A stretch of 33,701 nucleotides of DNA from Acidovorax sp. GW101-3H11 (lineage in GTDB: Bacteria > Pseudomonadota > Gammaproteobacteria > Burkholderiales > Burkholderiaceae_C), in NCBI RefSeq assembly GCF_001633105.1, contig NZ_LUKZ01000033.1, positions 32,148 to 65,848 of the forward strand, read 5' to 3'. The number at the start of each line of letters is the position of its first letter. Position 1 is the first letter of the stretch. Below, one piece after another: positions 8,564 through 16,904 of this stretch. A program made the translations under genes and the position numbers. The notes under the pieces are model-generated. The model did no database searches and had not been told where the DNA came from. It saw only the letters and a list, made by a program, of their open reading frames with translations.

Positions 8564-8854
8564 ATGACCATCAACAACATAGCGAGAAGATACCTCTTCG
8601 TGCCGCTCTGCATGATCGCAGTGGCCTGGATGGGGGAGGCCATGGCGGGCACCTCAGAGTGCTACGCGATCAAGGATGCGGACAAGCGGGCGTACTGTCT
8701 GGCGCAGGTCAAGCGGGACTCTGGAAGTTGCTACCGCATCAAGGATGGTGACAACCGCAACCAGTGTCTGGCGGAAATCAAAGGATCGCGGGATCGCTGC
8801 TACGCGATCAAAGACCACGATAGCCGCAAGGCGTGTCTGGCACGCACGCGCTAG
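8564..8854 (+). CDS. Small exported protein with three 23-residue Cys repeats
   Basis: A 96-residue protein with a signal peptide (hydrophobic core LFVPLCMIAVAW, likely cleavage after EAMA, about residue 28). The whole mature part consists of three tandem units with the pattern CYxIKDxDxRxxCLA. The repeat period is exactly 23 residues (69 bp) and the third unit is cut at 18 residues. Each unit has two cysteines 12 residues apart, suggesting one disulfide per unit or a metal-binding helical hairpin. The start has GAGGG four to five bases upstream, overlapping the previous stop. Function is unknown; location in the periplasm or outside the cell is inferred from the signal peptide. Confidence 0.8.
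   Translation: MTINNIARRYLFVPLCMIAVAWMGEAMAGTSECYAIKDADKRAYCLAQVKRDSGSCYRIKDGDNRNQCLAEIKGSRDRCYAIKDHDSRKACLARTR
8660..8851 (+). repeat. 69-bp in-frame tandem repeat (3 copies, last partial)
   Basis: Units start at the TGC codons at 8660, 8729 and 8798. They encode the three cysteine repeats of the small exported protein. Copies are similar at DNA level but diverged, so the duplication is not recent. Confidence 0.85.
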
Positions 8855-8866
8855 GGCTACCAAAAA

Positions 8867-9433
8867 TCAGCCAATCCGCAGCCATGGCCATCGATCTTGG
8901 TAGCTGCGTGCCTTGGCCTCAAATTGCCGCGAGTCCGGGTACAAGGGATTGATCCGCAGCACCCCTGCAGCTAGATCCTCCAGCCCATCAGGGGCATATA
9001 GCTCCCCTGAAGCCACATCGACCCCCACGCGAGTGCAGGCAACTAGATAGCGATCAATGCCATCACGTGCGTGTTGGAGCTGTGGATACGGTGCATTGAA
9101 TCGTCTCTCGTACCAAAGATGTACCCTGGCCTGATTCCGCACCTCAACCTTGGCACCTAGGTCAGCAGTTGCCTCCGATACGAGCTGGATAACCCGATCC
9201 TCAGCCTCCTCCGTGAGATCGGAATCATCGAAGTAAAACACGTCATAGTCATTGACACCCCAGTCCACAGGAGTGCCTGAACGGTAGTTCCATATCGCCT
9301 GAAACAAGCACCCCGCTGTGAGATGGCATTGGGGGATGCGCAGATCGTGAAGACGATGGAGCAGCTCCGAATTGACAGGATTGCGGAGCGCGATTGCGAG
9401 GAACTCGGCAGAAGACAACGATGCTGGGTGCAT
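8867..9433 (-). CDS. Nucleotidyltransferase family protein (DUF925/NTP_transf_6-like)
   Basis: A 188-residue protein recognised by the family pattern: an N-terminal helix ending in AIALRNPVNSELLHRL, then LTAGCLFQAIWNY, and the acidic motif WGVNDYDVFYFDDSDL, which corresponds to the metal-binding aspartates of the nucleotidyltransferase fold. The remaining half (VRNQARVHLWYERRF, DGLEDLAAGVLRINP) also fits the family. Members are small stand-alone proteins of unknown substrate. The start at 9433 (MHPASL) fits the usual family length; an ATG at 9460 would add nine residues. It is convergent with the Cys-repeat gene, only 12 bases away. Confidence 0.85.
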   Translation of the reverse strand: MHPASLSSAEFLAIALRNPVNSELLHRLHDLRIPQCHLTAGCLFQAIWNYRSGTPVDWGVNDYDVFYFDDSDLTEEAEDRVIQLVSEATADLGAKVEVRNQARVHLWYERRFNAPYPQLQHARDGIDRYLVACTRVGVDVASGELYAPDGLEDLAAGVLRINPLYPDSRQFEAKARSYQDRWPWLRIG

Positions 9434-9603
9434 CTGAAAGTTATAGCAGTCCGGTGCCATCGCCGGAGCAATGTGCTGTGTCTCTGAGCGGGACGAGCAT
9501 TGGCATGAAAGTGTTTAAGAGAGGAGAAACTGCTCGCACAGCGGCCATGAGCGGTAGCCGCTCCCAACTGCCTTCGGGTGATGAGGCTTTTCTAAGCTGT
9601 GAA

Positions 9604-10929
9604 CTACGATCTGCTCCCGATGCCTACCTCACTCAATTGAACGCGTAGGGATTCCATTTCATCTCGCTGCTCCATGGCATGTCGAGCAAGCCAATTCGTA
9701 CCATGTGCATAAGCTCGTCCGTCCAAGATAGACAGCAGAAGGTACTCGATCCAAAGCTGCAAATGATCTTCGGCTACGGCAAGGCTGCCGGGGACACGCC
9801 TGCTGAAATTTCTTCCATGTGCCAGTTCATTTCGGAGATCCTTCAGCCCTGGCAAGCCTTGTTCGCCCAGAATCGGCCAGAGACCAGAAATTCCCGACGG
9901 ATATGCAGCTAGCAATGCTGGAATGATGCGATGCATACCGCCGTTGGCGCTACCAAATTGCCGAGCCAGGCCCTCTAATGCGGCGAAGAGAGCGAGGAAG
10001 CGAGACTCGACGGAATGCTTGACTGTCGGATGGAGCGAGTAAATTGCTAGGAAGACTGCATCGCGCTGTGCCTCCCCAAAGCCACTGCTCCGAGAAGAAG
10101 CCGACCGGACGAAATTCTCTAGGTAGCTTGGATGGACCAAAAAATCTCTGGAATCTTCCAAACCATTTGCAGCCCTCAGGCGAGAGACAGGCTGATCCCA
10201 CTCCTCTTGCGTAACGCCCCCGGAGTACGCATGAAAACCGTGCACGACGACTCTCCAGCGAGCCGCGAGTGAAAGTAGCAATGCTGCATTTCGTGCGCTT
10301 TGCTCCAATGCATCCAGTGGGGCAGGAGGTGAGTTGGAAGAAGCATTAAAGACCAAGACAGGAGTACTCCTAGCGACAACGGTATCTCCATCGTCGCGGC
10401 CTACCCAGTTCCAATAGCGATCCAGCTCAAATACGAAATATCCGCCAGATGGGTCATGCACATGAAGACTAGGAGGGGTGTAGGTATTCCCAAAGCCTCT
10501 ATTGCCCCTGAAATCCATGCTCCATACCTTTGACGGAATCGCATAGTGCACCTGACTCAATTGAAAGGTCGCACTCTCCACGGAGGAAAGCTTGTGGCAT
10601 GAGGCTCCCTGTAGATTTCGCCGAATTGTCAAGCGACCGACGTGATCGATTTCCAGAGTGGTGCCTCCCACGCGTCGCCCGAACTGTGTGGACGACGAGC
10701 GGATAAGAATGTCGCTTGCCTCGAAGTGGAACCCTGGTGTCTCATCATTCACAAGAGAAAAACCACTGCCGCATAGGTCGTTGTCGAACGGAAGCCCGAA
10801 GGCCTGGGCTTCCATTCGGCCATCGTCGGCAGGTTGCTTTGGCAACCAAACTCTGACGTCACAGAGGGGGCCACGTTGGCCCTGTTTCACTAAATAGGCA
10901 TCGAGCTTGAAATCCGGACGATCATCCAT
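9604..10929 (-). CDS. HEPN-motif protein, ApeA-like candidate defence protein
   Basis: A 441-residue protein (ATG 10929, with GAGG five bases upstream; a GTG at 10935 is less likely). The N-terminal half is beta-rich with many Gly, Asp and Phe. The C-terminal part is helical and carries RNELAH at residues 366-371, the R-x4-H signature of HEPN ribonuclease domains, preceded by FLALFAALEGLARQF as in Apea-like HEPN proteins. ApeA-type proteins are reported single-gene anti-phage systems. The assignment to that group is by architecture and motif only. Codon use is noticeably more AT-rich than in the neighbouring urease genes, which suggests transfer. It stands alone, with no obvious partner, just inside the tRNA-Ser boundary. 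Confidence 0.6.
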   Translation of the reverse strand: MDDRPDFKLDAYLVKQGQRGPLCDVRVWLPKQPADDGRMEAQAFGLPFDNDLCGSGFSLVNDETPGFHFEASDILIRSSSTQFGRRVGGTTLEIDHVGRLTIRRNLQGASCHKLSSVESATFQLSQVHYAIPSKVWSMDFRGNRGFGNTYTPPSLHVHDPSGGYFVFELDRYWNWVGRDDGDTVVARSTPVLVFNASSNSPPAPLDALEQSARNAALLLSLAARWRVVVHGFHAYSGGVTQEEWDQPVSRLRAANGLEDSRDFLVHPSYLENFVRSASSRSSGFGEAQRDAVFLAIYSLHPTVKHSVESRFLALFAALEGLARQFGSANGGMHRIIPALLAAYPSGISGLWPILGEQGLPGLKDLRNELAHGRNFSRRVPGSLAVAEDHLQLWIEYLLLSILDGRAYAHGTNWLARHAMEQRDEMESLRVQLSEVGIGSRS

Positions 10930-11102
10930 TCGCACCTCAAAGTGGAGATAGGTGGCGTCATCTTCGTCTGCATCAGGCCGCAGTCAAGCAGCGCAGCAAA
11001 GTTATCGAGCAGGAAGGAGCCACTAAGCCGTCTCTGTTAACTAGTGCGATGGTGACCTACGCACCACTCACGGCGATAGGTAAGCTGATGGGTAGAAATG
11101 CA

Positions 11103-11126
11103 AAACGGGCCGCGCGGGCCCGTTTT
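11103..11126 (-). terminator. Terminator of tRNA-Ser gene
   Basis: CGGGCC (11106-11111) pairs with GGCCCG (11117-11122), flanked by AAAA on one side and TTTTT on the other, so it can stop transcription in both directions. It lies directly downstream of the tRNA. Confidence 0.8.
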
Positions 11127-11138
11127 TGTTTGGTGTGG

Positions 11139-11226
11139 TGGCGGAGACGGTGAGATTCGAACTCACGGACGGTTGCCCGTCGGCAGTTTTCAAGACTGCT
11201 GGTTTAAACCGCTCACCCACGTCTCC
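11139..11226 (-). tRNA. tRNA-Ser (UGA anticodon)
   Basis: 88 bases including an encoded CCA. The acceptor stem GGAGACG pairs with CGTCTCC; discriminator base G precedes CCA. The anticodon loop reads CTTGAAA (anticodon TGA), the T arm holds GTTCGAATC, and there is a long variable arm, as expected for a serine tRNA. The 3' end faces the accessory region, so this is the probable insertion target of the island. Confidence 0.96.
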
Positions 11227-11245
11227 GGGCACGGAAGCGCGGATT

Positions 11246-11929
11246 CTAGCTGACTGCAGGCGCTGATTTTTTCAGCATGCCCCGCGTTTCGATGAACCGG
11301 ATCACCTCGTTCAGCCCGCTCAGGCTCTTCAGATTGGTCATCACAAACGGCTTGAGCAAGCCCTGGGCGTTGGTACGCATGCGGGTGGTGTCGGCGTGCA
11401 TCACGTCGAGGTTGGCGCCCACGTGCGGGGCCAAGTCGGTCTTGTTGATGACGAACAGGTCGCTTTTGGTGATGCCGGGGCCGCCCTTGCGCGGGATTTT
11501 TTCACCGGCGGCCACGTCGATGACGTAGATGGTGAGGTCGCTCAGCTCGGGGCTGAAGGTGGCGGCCAGGTTGTCGCCGCCGCTTTCCACAAACACGATG
11601 TCGGCGTTGGGGAACTCGCCCAGCATGCGGTCGATGGCTTCGAGGTTGATGGAGCAGTCTTCGCGGATAGCCGTGTGGGGGCAGCCGCCGGTTTCCACGC
11701 CCAGGATCCGTTCGGCGGGCAGGGCGCCGCTCACAGTCAGCAGGCGCTGGTCTTCCTTGGTGTAGATGTCGTTGGTGATGGCCACCAGGTCGTAGTCATC
11801 GCGCATGGCCTTGCACAGCATTTCGAGCAGCGTGGTCTTGCCGGAGCCCACGGGGCCGCCGATGCCGACACGCAAAGGGGGCAGTGGTTTGGTGCGGTTC
11901 GGGATGTGGTGCAGGGTGCTGGTGGTCAT
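11246..11929 (-). CDS. ureG: Urease accessory GTPase UreG
   Basis: A 227-residue SIMIBI-class GTPase that drives nickel delivery to urease apoenzyme in complex with UreF, UreD and UreE. Visible motifs are the P-loop [13 protein letters not shown], the Ni-binding CPH motif in [13 protein letters not shown], the conserved [16 protein letters not shown] segment, and NKTD for guanine recognition. The start ATG 11929 overlaps the ureF stop (ATGA, 11926-11929). The same frame stays open far upstream through ureF, but that extension has no family similarity. It is the last gene of the operon and ends 20 bases from the tRNA-Ser gene. Confidence 0.97.
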   Translation of the reverse strand: MTTSTLHHIPNRTKPLPPLRVGIGGPVGSGKTTLLEMLCKAMRDDYDLVAITNDIYTKEDQRLLTVSGALPAERILGVETGGCPHTAIREDCSINLEAIDRMLGEFPNADIVFVESGGDNLAATFSPELSDLTIYVIDVAAGEKIPRKGGPGITKSDLFVINKTDLAPHVGANLDVMHADTTRMRTNAQGLLKPFVMTNLKSLSGLNEVIRFIETRGMLKKSAPAVS

Positions 11930-12636
11930 GATCGGAAGAGGCGGGAGTATTGGGTTTCGTGCTGCGCCGACAGGATGGCGAGCATGGGCGAAAAGGCCTG
12001 GCGCTCGCTGTCCATGAGGCCGATGGCGTGGTCTGCAGCAGGGGGAATGGCGTCGGCCAGGCGCGCCAGGATGCGCTGGCCTGCGCTTTGGCCCAGTTGC
12101 ATGGACTTGAGCGCGGCCTGCACCATGTTCTCGGCCCAGCCAAAGGCGTAGGCCAGCAGCACATCGCGCACCGGTGCCTGGGTGATGGAGGCAGCCAGCG
12201 CAAAGGCCACGGGGTAGGTGGGGGGCAGGGCGGCCAGGTGGCGCACGGCAGGCATCAGGGTTTCGTCGCCCTGGTGCTGATTGCGCAGCCAGTCGGCCAT
12301 CGACCTGCCCATCTGCTCGGTCTGCAGGCGCAGCTCGCTGGTCTCGCGGGTGTGTTGCACCCAGTTGTTGAGTTCGCGCACATGCGCCCAGTCGGCGCGG
12401 CGCCAGGCGCCCACGGCCTTGGCGATCAGGGCCATGTCGCCGCGTGCCTGGGTGATGTGGAGCTGGTCCAGCAGCCAGTCGCCCACGGCGGCTTCGCTGG
12501 CGAGGCCCGCGTTTTCGATGGCGCTCTCCAGCCCTTCGGAATACGAGAACCCGCCCACGGGCAGTGCGGGGGAGGCGAGCCACATCAGCTGCAAGAAGCT
12601 GGCGGCGGGCAGGGGGGCGGGGCGGTCGTTGCGCAC
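11926..12636 (-). CDS. ureF: Urease accessory protein UreF
   Basis: A 236-residue helical chaperone that bridges UreD and UreG in the nickel-loading complex. Family features include the N-terminal [20 protein letters not shown] motif and the C-terminal region ([21 protein letters not shown]) that positions UreG. The start is GTG 12636 with GAGGAAA upstream. Translation is coupled to ureG by a 4-base overlap. A full UreD partner is not encoded in this window. Confidence 0.96.
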   Translation of the reverse strand: MRNDRPAPLPAASFLQLMWLASPALPVGGFSYSEGLESAIENAGLASEAAVGDWLLDQLHITQARGDMALIAKAVGAWRRADWAHVRELNNWVQHTRETSELRLQTEQMGRSMADWLRNQHQGDETLMPAVRHLAALPPTYPVAFALAASITQAPVRDVLLAYAFGWAENMVQAALKSMQLGQSAGQRILARLADAIPPAADHAIGLMDSERQAFSPMLAILSAQHETQYSRLFRS

Positions 12637-12701
12637 GGTGAGGTTTCCTCAGTGCTTGTGCCGTACGGGGGCGGCCGGGTGGACGGCATGCAGTGCCCTG
12701 G

Positions 12702-12725
12702 CTTCGACAGGCTCAGCCCGAACGG
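12702..12725 (-). repeat. 24-bp dispersed palindromic repeat, copy 1
   Basis: Located in the 119-base gap between ureE and ureF. Its complementary strand is identical to the copy at 33519-33542 and has one difference from the copy at 33476-33499. The ends TTCG and CGAA and the centre GGCTGAGCC give an imperfect dyad, so it resembles a REP-type element. Confidence 0.85.
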
Positions 12726-12755
12726 TGGGGAGGGCGTGCAGCACGGGCATGGGGC

Positions 12756-13406
12756 TCAGTGGTCGTGGTTGCAGTGCGGGCCGTGCACGTGGCCCTGGGC
12801 GACCACGGGGATGGCCACGGTGCGGCCCCGGGCGGGTGCTGAAGCCGCAGCAACTGCTGGCGTTTGTGCGTGCGAATGGTCGTGCTCGTGACCATGCCCA
12901 TGGTCATGTCCGTGGTCATGCCCACCATGGTGGTGGTGCCCGCCGCCGTGCCCTGCTGCATAGGCGCCGCCTTCGGGCTCAAAGGCCAGGTTCTGCGCGG
13001 TCACGATCAGGTGCATGGCGCGCAGCATGTCGGCCAGCACGTGGTCGGGTTCGATCTTGAGGTGGTCGGGCTGCAGCTCGATGGGCACATGGCGGTTGCC
13101 CAGGTGGTAGGCGGCGCGCGTCAGGTCGAAGGGCGTGCCGTGCTGCGTGCAGTGCGTGATGACCAGCACGGGCTGGGGCGCTGCAATCACGCGGACCATG
13201 GAGCCGTCTTCGGCCACCAGCACATCACCGCCGCGCACCAGCGTGCCGCGCGGCAGGAAGATGCCCAGTTCGCGGCCAGCGGAGTCGGTGGCGGCAAAGC
13301 GGCTTTTCTGGCGCACGTCCCAGTCCAGTTCAACCGTGGTGGCGCGCTTGAGCAGCACGGGGGCCAGGCCTTGGCCCTGAGGGAGGAGTTTGGAGGCTTG
13401 GAGCAT
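12756..13406 (-). CDS. ureE: Urease accessory metallochaperone UreE
   Basis: A 216-residue nickel chaperone starting at ATG 13406 (MLQASKLLPQG); an ATG at 13436 would add ten residues. The N-terminal domain has LDWDVRQKSRF and LPRGTLVRGGDVL; the metal-binding domain has HCTQHGTPFDLTRAAYHLGNRH-type residues including the conserved interface histidine. After about residue 155 there is an unusually long His/Gly/Asp tail with 14 His in 28 residues, and the chain ends with a second small cluster (HVHGPHCNHDH). His-rich tails store or buffer nickel in other UreE proteins. It lies between the GNAT gene and ureF. Confidence 0.95.
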   Translation of the reverse strand: MLQASKLLPQGQGLAPVLLKRATTVELDWDVRQKSRFAATDSAGRELGIFLPRGTLVRGGDVLVAEDGSMVRVIAAPQPVLVITHCTQHGTPFDLTRAAYHLGNRHVPIELQPDHLKIEPDHVLADMLRAMHLIVTAQNLAFEPEGGAYAAGHGGGHHHHGGHDHGHDHGHGHEHDHSHAQTPAVAAASAPARGRTVAIPVVAQGHVHGPHCNHDH

Positions 13407-13470
13407 GGAGGTCTGTTCGGTCGGCAAAACGCGCATTGTGGCCCGGGTGGGGCGGTGCGCGGGGGGCTGC

Positions 13471-13959
13471 TCACACGGGGCGGGTCATGAAGAAGCTGTA
13501 CGGGTCGAGGCCGTAGTCGGCAAAGGGCCCGCATTCGACAAAGTCGTGCTGAAAGTACAGCTGGCGCGCGGGTTCAAAAAAGGGCTGGGGCCCGGTCTCC
13601 AGGCTCACGCGGGTGAAGCCGCGCGCACGGGCCTCTTGCAGCAGGTGGGCCAACACCTGGCGTGCAATGCCCTGGCCCCGGTGGCGGGCGCTGGTGCGCA
13701 TGGACTTGAGTTCGGCATGGTCTGCATCCAGCCGCTTGAGCGCGCCCGTGCCCACCAGCATGCCGCCATCGGCCCCGGGCAGCCAGGCGGACCAGAAGGC
13801 GATACCGGGCTGGCGCAGCTGGTCCATGTCCAGCGCGTGCACGCTTTCGGGCGGCGACACCGCATACATGTCCTGCAGGTGCTCCTGCATGAAGGCTTCG
13901 ATGCGCGGGTCGCTCAGGTCGTCCAGGCGGATCTGCAGCGGGGCGGGGAGGGCGGCCAT
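13471..13959 (-). CDS. GNAT family N-acetyltransferase within the urease operon
   Basis: A 162-residue acetyltransferase. The acetyl-CoA loop is visible as RHRGQGIARQVLAHLL, preceded by ELKSMRTS (strand 4) and followed by RVSLETGPQPFFEPARQLY and GPFADYGLDPYSFFM, typical of the small-molecule/peptide GNAT group. The start ATG 13959 is 7 bases after the ureC stop; the open frame extends upstream inside ureC but without similarity. Its substrate is unknown. Insertion between ureC and ureE, with tight spacing and the same codon use, means it is co-transcribed with urease, which makes a role in nitrogen metabolism possible but unproven. Confidence 0.9.
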   Translation of the reverse strand: MAALPAPLQIRLDDLSDPRIEAFMQEHLQDMYAVSPPESVHALDMDQLRQPGIAFWSAWLPGADGGMLVGTGALKRLDADHAELKSMRTSARHRGQGIARQVLAHLLQEARARGFTRVSLETGPQPFFEPARQLYFQHDFVECGPFADYGLDPYSFFMTRPV

Positions 13960-13966
13960 GCGTTGT

Positions 13967-15685
13967 TCAGAACAGGAAGTAGCGCTGCGCCATGGGCAGT
14001 ACCGTGGCGGGCTCGCAGGTGAGCAGCTGGCCGTCGGCACGCACGGTGTAGGTCTGTGCGTCCACTTCCATCCTGGGCGTGTAGCTGTTGTGCACCATGT
14101 GCTGCTTGCGCACGCCACGGATGTTGCGCACGGCCGATAGCTGTTTGCGCAGGCCGAAGCGTTCGCCAACGCCTGCGTTCAACCCGGCCTGCGACACAAA
14201 GGTGAGCGAGGTCTTGGCAATGGCCCCGCCAAACGCGCCGAACATGGACCGGTAGTGCACAGGCTGGGGCGTGGGGATGGACGCATTTGGGTCGCCCATC
14301 GCGGCCATGGCGATCAGGCCGCCCTTGAGGATCAGCGCGGGCTTCACGCCAAAAAACGCGGGTTTCCAGATCACGATGTCGGCCCATTTGCCGACTTCGA
14401 GCGAGCCCACCTCATGGGCGATGCCGTGGGCAATGGCGGGGTTGATGGTGTACTTGGCCACGTAGCGCTTGATGCGCGTGTTGTCGTTACGGGCGCTGTC
14501 GCCCTGCAGGCTGCCACGCTGCACTTTCATCTTGTGTGCGGTCTGCCAGGTGCGCAAGATGACTTCGCCCACGCGGCCCATGGCCTGGCTGTCGCTCGAC
14601 ATCATGCTGATGGCGCCCAGGTCGTGCAGGATGTCTTCGGCGGCGATGGTTTCCTTGCGGATGCGGCTTTCGGCAAAGGCGAGGTCTTCGGCGATGCTGG
14701 CATCGAGGTGGTGGCACACCATGAGCATGTCCACATGCTCGTCCAGCGTGTTCTGGGTGTAGGGCATGGTGGGGTTGGTGGAGCTGGGCAGGAAGTTGTC
14801 CTCGCCCACCACGCGCAGGATATCGGGCGCATGCCCGCCGCCCGCGCCTTCGGTGTGAAAAGCGCAGATGCCGCGCCCGCCCACGGCGGCGATGGTGTTC
14901 TCCACAAAGCCCGATTCGTTGAGCGTGTCGCTGTGGATGGCGACCTGCGTGTCGGTGGCCTCGGCCACGTCCAGGCAGTTGCTGATGGCCGAGGGCGTGG
15001 TGCCCCAGTCTTCGTGCAGCTTGAGGCCGATGGCCCCGGCGTTGATCTGCTCGTGCAGCGCGTCGGGCAGGCTGGCGTTGCCTTTGCCGAGGAAACCCAG
15101 GTTCATGGGGAAGGCGTCGGCCGCCTGCAGCATGCGTTCCATGTTGAAGGGGCCCGACGTGCAGGTGGTGGCCAGCGTGCCGGTGGCGGGGCCGGTGCCG
15201 CCGCCCAGCATGGTCGTCACGCCGCTGGCCAGGGCTTCTTCGATCTGCTGCGGGCAGATGAAGTGGATGTGGCTGTCGATGCCACCTGCGGTGACGATGT
15301 TGCCCTCGCAGCTGATGACCTCGGTGCCGGGGCCGATGATGATGTCCACGCCCGGCTGCACGTCGGGGTTGCCCGCCTTGCCGATGGCGGCGATGCGGCC
15401 CGCGCGCAGACCGATGTCGGCCTTGACGATGCCGGTGTGGTCGATGATGAGGGCGTTGGTCAGCACGGTGTCCACCGCGCCTTGGGAATTGCTGCGCTGG
15501 CTCTGCGCCATGCCGTCGCGGATGGTCTTGCCGCCGCCAAACTTCACTTCTTCGCCATAGCTGCCCGCGCGCAGGGTGTAGTCGGCCTCCACCTCCAGGA
15601 TGAGGTCGGTGTCGGCCAGGCGCAGGCGGTCGCCCACCGTGGGGCCGAACATTTCGGCATAGGCGCGTCGTCCAATGGTTGCCAT
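13967..15685 (-). CDS. ureC: Urease subunit alpha
   Basis: A 572-residue catalytic subunit of urease, which hydrolyses urea to ammonia and carbamate at a dinickel centre. The amidohydrolase motifs are present: the metal-binding HIH in GGIDSHIHF, the carbamylated lysine in GLKLHEDWG, the metal-ligand [13 protein letters not shown] segment, and the flap with the general-base histidine in MVCHHLD. The length is normal (about 567-573). The N-terminus [19 protein letters not shown] is the usual start. It is separated from ureB by 93 bases that hold a dispersed repeat. Confidence 0.98.
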   Translation of the reverse strand: MATIGRRAYAEMFGPTVGDRLRLADTDLILEVEADYTLRAGSYGEEVKFGGGKTIRDGMAQSQRSNSQGAVDTVLTNALIIDHTGIVKADIGLRAGRIAAIGKAGNPDVQPGVDIIIGPGTEVISCEGNIVTAGGIDSHIHFICPQQIEEALASGVTTMLGGGTGPATGTLATTCTSGPFNMERMLQAADAFPMNLGFLGKGNASLPDALHEQINAGAIGLKLHEDWGTTPSAISNCLDVAEATDTQVAIHSDTLNESGFVENTIAAVGGRGICAFHTEGAGGGHAPDILRVVGEDNFLPSSTNPTMPYTQNTLDEHVDMLMVCHHLDASIAEDLAFAESRIRKETIAAEDILHDLGAISMMSSDSQAMGRVGEVILRTWQTAHKMKVQRGSLQGDSARNDNTRIKRYVAKYTINPAIAHGIAHEVGSLEVGKWADIVIWKPAFFGVKPALILKGGLIAMAAMGDPNASIPTPQPVHYRSMFGAFGGAIAKTSLTFVSQAGLNAGVGERFGLRKQLSAVRNIRGVRKQHMVHNSYTPRMEVDAQTYTVRADGQLLTCEPATVLPMAQRYFLF

Positions 15686-15724
15686 GGTGAGGGTGCTCCG
15701 CGAGAACTGGTTACTCTGTTTTTG

Positions 15725-15761
15725 ATAGCTGCTAGCGCTTATGGGGTGCGCGCAGAAGGCT
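15725..15761 (-). repeat. Degenerate 37-bp element, copy E1
   Basis: Reads on the minus strand as AGCC, five bases, CGCGC, exactly 17 bases, AGCTAT. The same ungapped layout occurs at 22062-22098 and 28206-28242. The 17-base part here contains AGCGCT. It lies in the ureB-ureC gap. Confidence 0.6.
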
Positions 15762-15778
15762 GTTTTGGCTTGAAATTT

Positions 15779-16084
15779 TTACAGCGCGCCCTGCGTCAGG
15801 CCCTGAAAACCGAACACCTGGCGGTCGCCCGCGTAGTCCACCAGCTCCACCGTGCGCTCCTGGCCGGGCTCGAAGCGCACGGCCGTGCCGGATGCAATGT
15901 TCAGCCGCATGCCGCGCGCGGCCGCGCGGTCAAAGCCCAGGGCGTTGTTGGTCTCGGCAAAGTGGTAGTGCGAGCCGACCTGGATGGGGCGGTCGGCCAT
16001 GTTGCGCACCACCAGCGTGAGGGTGCGGCGGCCGGTGTTGAGCAGGTGTTCGCCGGGTTCGGTGAAGAGTTCGCCTGGGATCAT
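15779..16084 (-). CDS. ureB: Urease subunit beta
   Basis: A 101-residue structural subunit of the (abc)3 urease trimer. It starts MIPGELF, and includes the family segments [46 protein letters not shown], and [17 protein letters not shown]. Length and motifs are standard for a three-subunit bacterial urease. It follows ureJ after 169 bases of repeat-rich DNA and precedes ureC. Confidence 0.97.
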   Translation of the reverse strand: MIPGELFTEPGEHLLNTGRRTLTLVVRNMADRPIQVGSHYHFAETNNALGFDRAAARGMRLNIASGTAVRFEPGQERTVELVDYAGDRQVFGFQGLTQGAL

Positions 16085-16111
16085 GTTCAGTTCTCCATCC
16101 TTGGATTTACT

Positions 16112-16216
16112 CCCTCTCCCCTCGCGGGAGAGGGTCGGGGAGAGGGGGGGTGCGATGTGAGCAATGCGCCAGTTTTACCCCCTCTCCCCAACCCCTCTCC
16201 CGCCAGGGGAGAGGGG
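16112..16216. repeat. Two G/C-rich hairpins between ureJ and ureB
   Basis: First hairpin: CCCTCTCCC (16112-16120) pairs perfectly with GGGAGAGGG (16126-16134), loop CTCGC. Second: CCCCTCTCCC (16192-16201) pairs with GGGAGAGGGG (16207-16216), loop GCCAG. The two share the core CCCTCTCCC, so they are copies of one element class. Such hairpins inside an operon may stabilise or partly stop the transcript. Confidence 0.75.
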
Positions 16217-16253
16217 CTTGTGTGCCTGTCAAACGCAGAGCGGACTTGAGCCA

Positions 16254-16868
16254 TCACGCCATCTGCAGCAGCAGTGCGCCGCCGAATGCCGCCACGCCCG
16301 CACCGGCGGCGCGTGCCAGCCACACATGGCGGTTGCGCAGTGCCCAGCCCGCCGCCAGGCCCGCGCCGTGCAACAGCACGGTGGCGGTCAGCATGCCTGC
16401 CAGGGTCAACCAGGCGCTGTCGCTGCCTGCCAGCTCGTAGCCGTGCGCCACCCCGTGGAAGACGGCGAACACGCCTACTCCCAACGCCGCCACCAGGCCG
16501 GGCACGCGCAAGCGCGACACGACCAGCAGACCTGTGACCAGCAGCGATGTGGCAATCATCGGCTCGACCGCAGGCAGCGCCACGCCCTGCAGGCCCAGCA
16601 CGGCACCCAGCAGCAGCATGGCCGCAAAGCCCACGGGGCCCCACAGCAAATCGCGCCCGGCGCTGCGCGCGGCCAGGGCGCTCCACAGGCCCACGGCCAC
16701 CATGGCGGCCAGGTGGTCCAGGCCGAACAGAGGGTGGGCAAAGCCGCTCAGGAAACTGTTGTGGATATGGGATTCAGCACCTGTATGGGCGCTGGCGCCT
16801 GTACTGATTGCGCTGGCAGCTATGAAAAAGAGAGCGGCTGTGTGGCGGTGTGAGAGTGCGATGCGCAT
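16254..16868 (-). CDS. ureJ: HupE/UreJ family nickel transporter
   Basis: A 204-residue inner-membrane protein with an N-terminal signal-like segment (AALFFIAASAISTGASAHTG) and about six further hydrophobic stretches. The HupE/UreJ signatures are visible: FAHPLFGLDHLAAMVAVGL near residue 43 and FHGVAHGYEL near residue 142, whose histidines are thought to bind Ni. Proteins of this family facilitate nickel entry for urease or hydrogenase; in a urease operon, supply to urease is the clear reading. It sits between ureA (36 bases) and ureB. Confidence 0.92.
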   Translation of the reverse strand: MRIALSHRHTAALFFIAASAISTGASAHTGAESHIHNSFLSGFAHPLFGLDHLAAMVAVGLWSALAARSAGRDLLWGPVGFAAMLLLGAVLGLQGVALPAVEPMIATSLLVTGLLVVSRLRVPGLVAALGVGVFAVFHGVAHGYELAGSDSAWLTLAGMLTATVLLHGAGLAAGWALRNRHVWLARAAGAGVAAFGGALLLQMA

Positions 16869-16904
16869 GGGGGCTCCACAGAGAGAAAGGGGGGAGAAAA
16901 CGGG

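Larger units (their letters stand above)
1..11138. mobile_element. Putative genomic island (right end at tRNA-Ser)
   Basis: This block carries a tyrosine integrase, two XRE-type regulators, a replication-type AAA ATPase, a HEPN defence-like gene and several proteins of unknown function. Its base composition is visibly less GC-rich than the urease and urt genes that follow, most clearly in 159-2025 and 8867-10929. It ends at the 3' side of an intact tRNA-Ser gene, and tRNA 3' ends are the usual targets of P4-type integrases. I did not find a second copy of the tRNA 3' sequence in the window, so the far end probably lies to the left. The integrase is about 3.5 kb from the tRNA rather than beside it, so this could be a composite of several insertions. 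Confidence 0.55.

Noticed and set aside
1..11138. Second copy of the tRNA-Ser 3' end (attachment-site repeat)
   Set aside because: I looked for GGAGACGGTGAGATTCG-like sequence in the accessory region and found none.
11930..12583. Long N-terminal extension of ureG
   Set aside because: The frame is open through ureF, but UreG similarity begins only at ATG 11929 and ureF occupies the other frame with clear motifs.
14255..16249. 664-codon open frame on the plus strand
   Set aside because: It is antisense to ureC and ureB with no recognisable motif; a GC-driven shadow.
16795..16830. Fourth copy of the 37-bp element inside ureJ (GGCAGCTATG)
   Set aside because: The AGCTAT core is there, but the CGCGC and GGCC parts do not fall at the required distances, and it is coding sequence for the ureJ signal segment.
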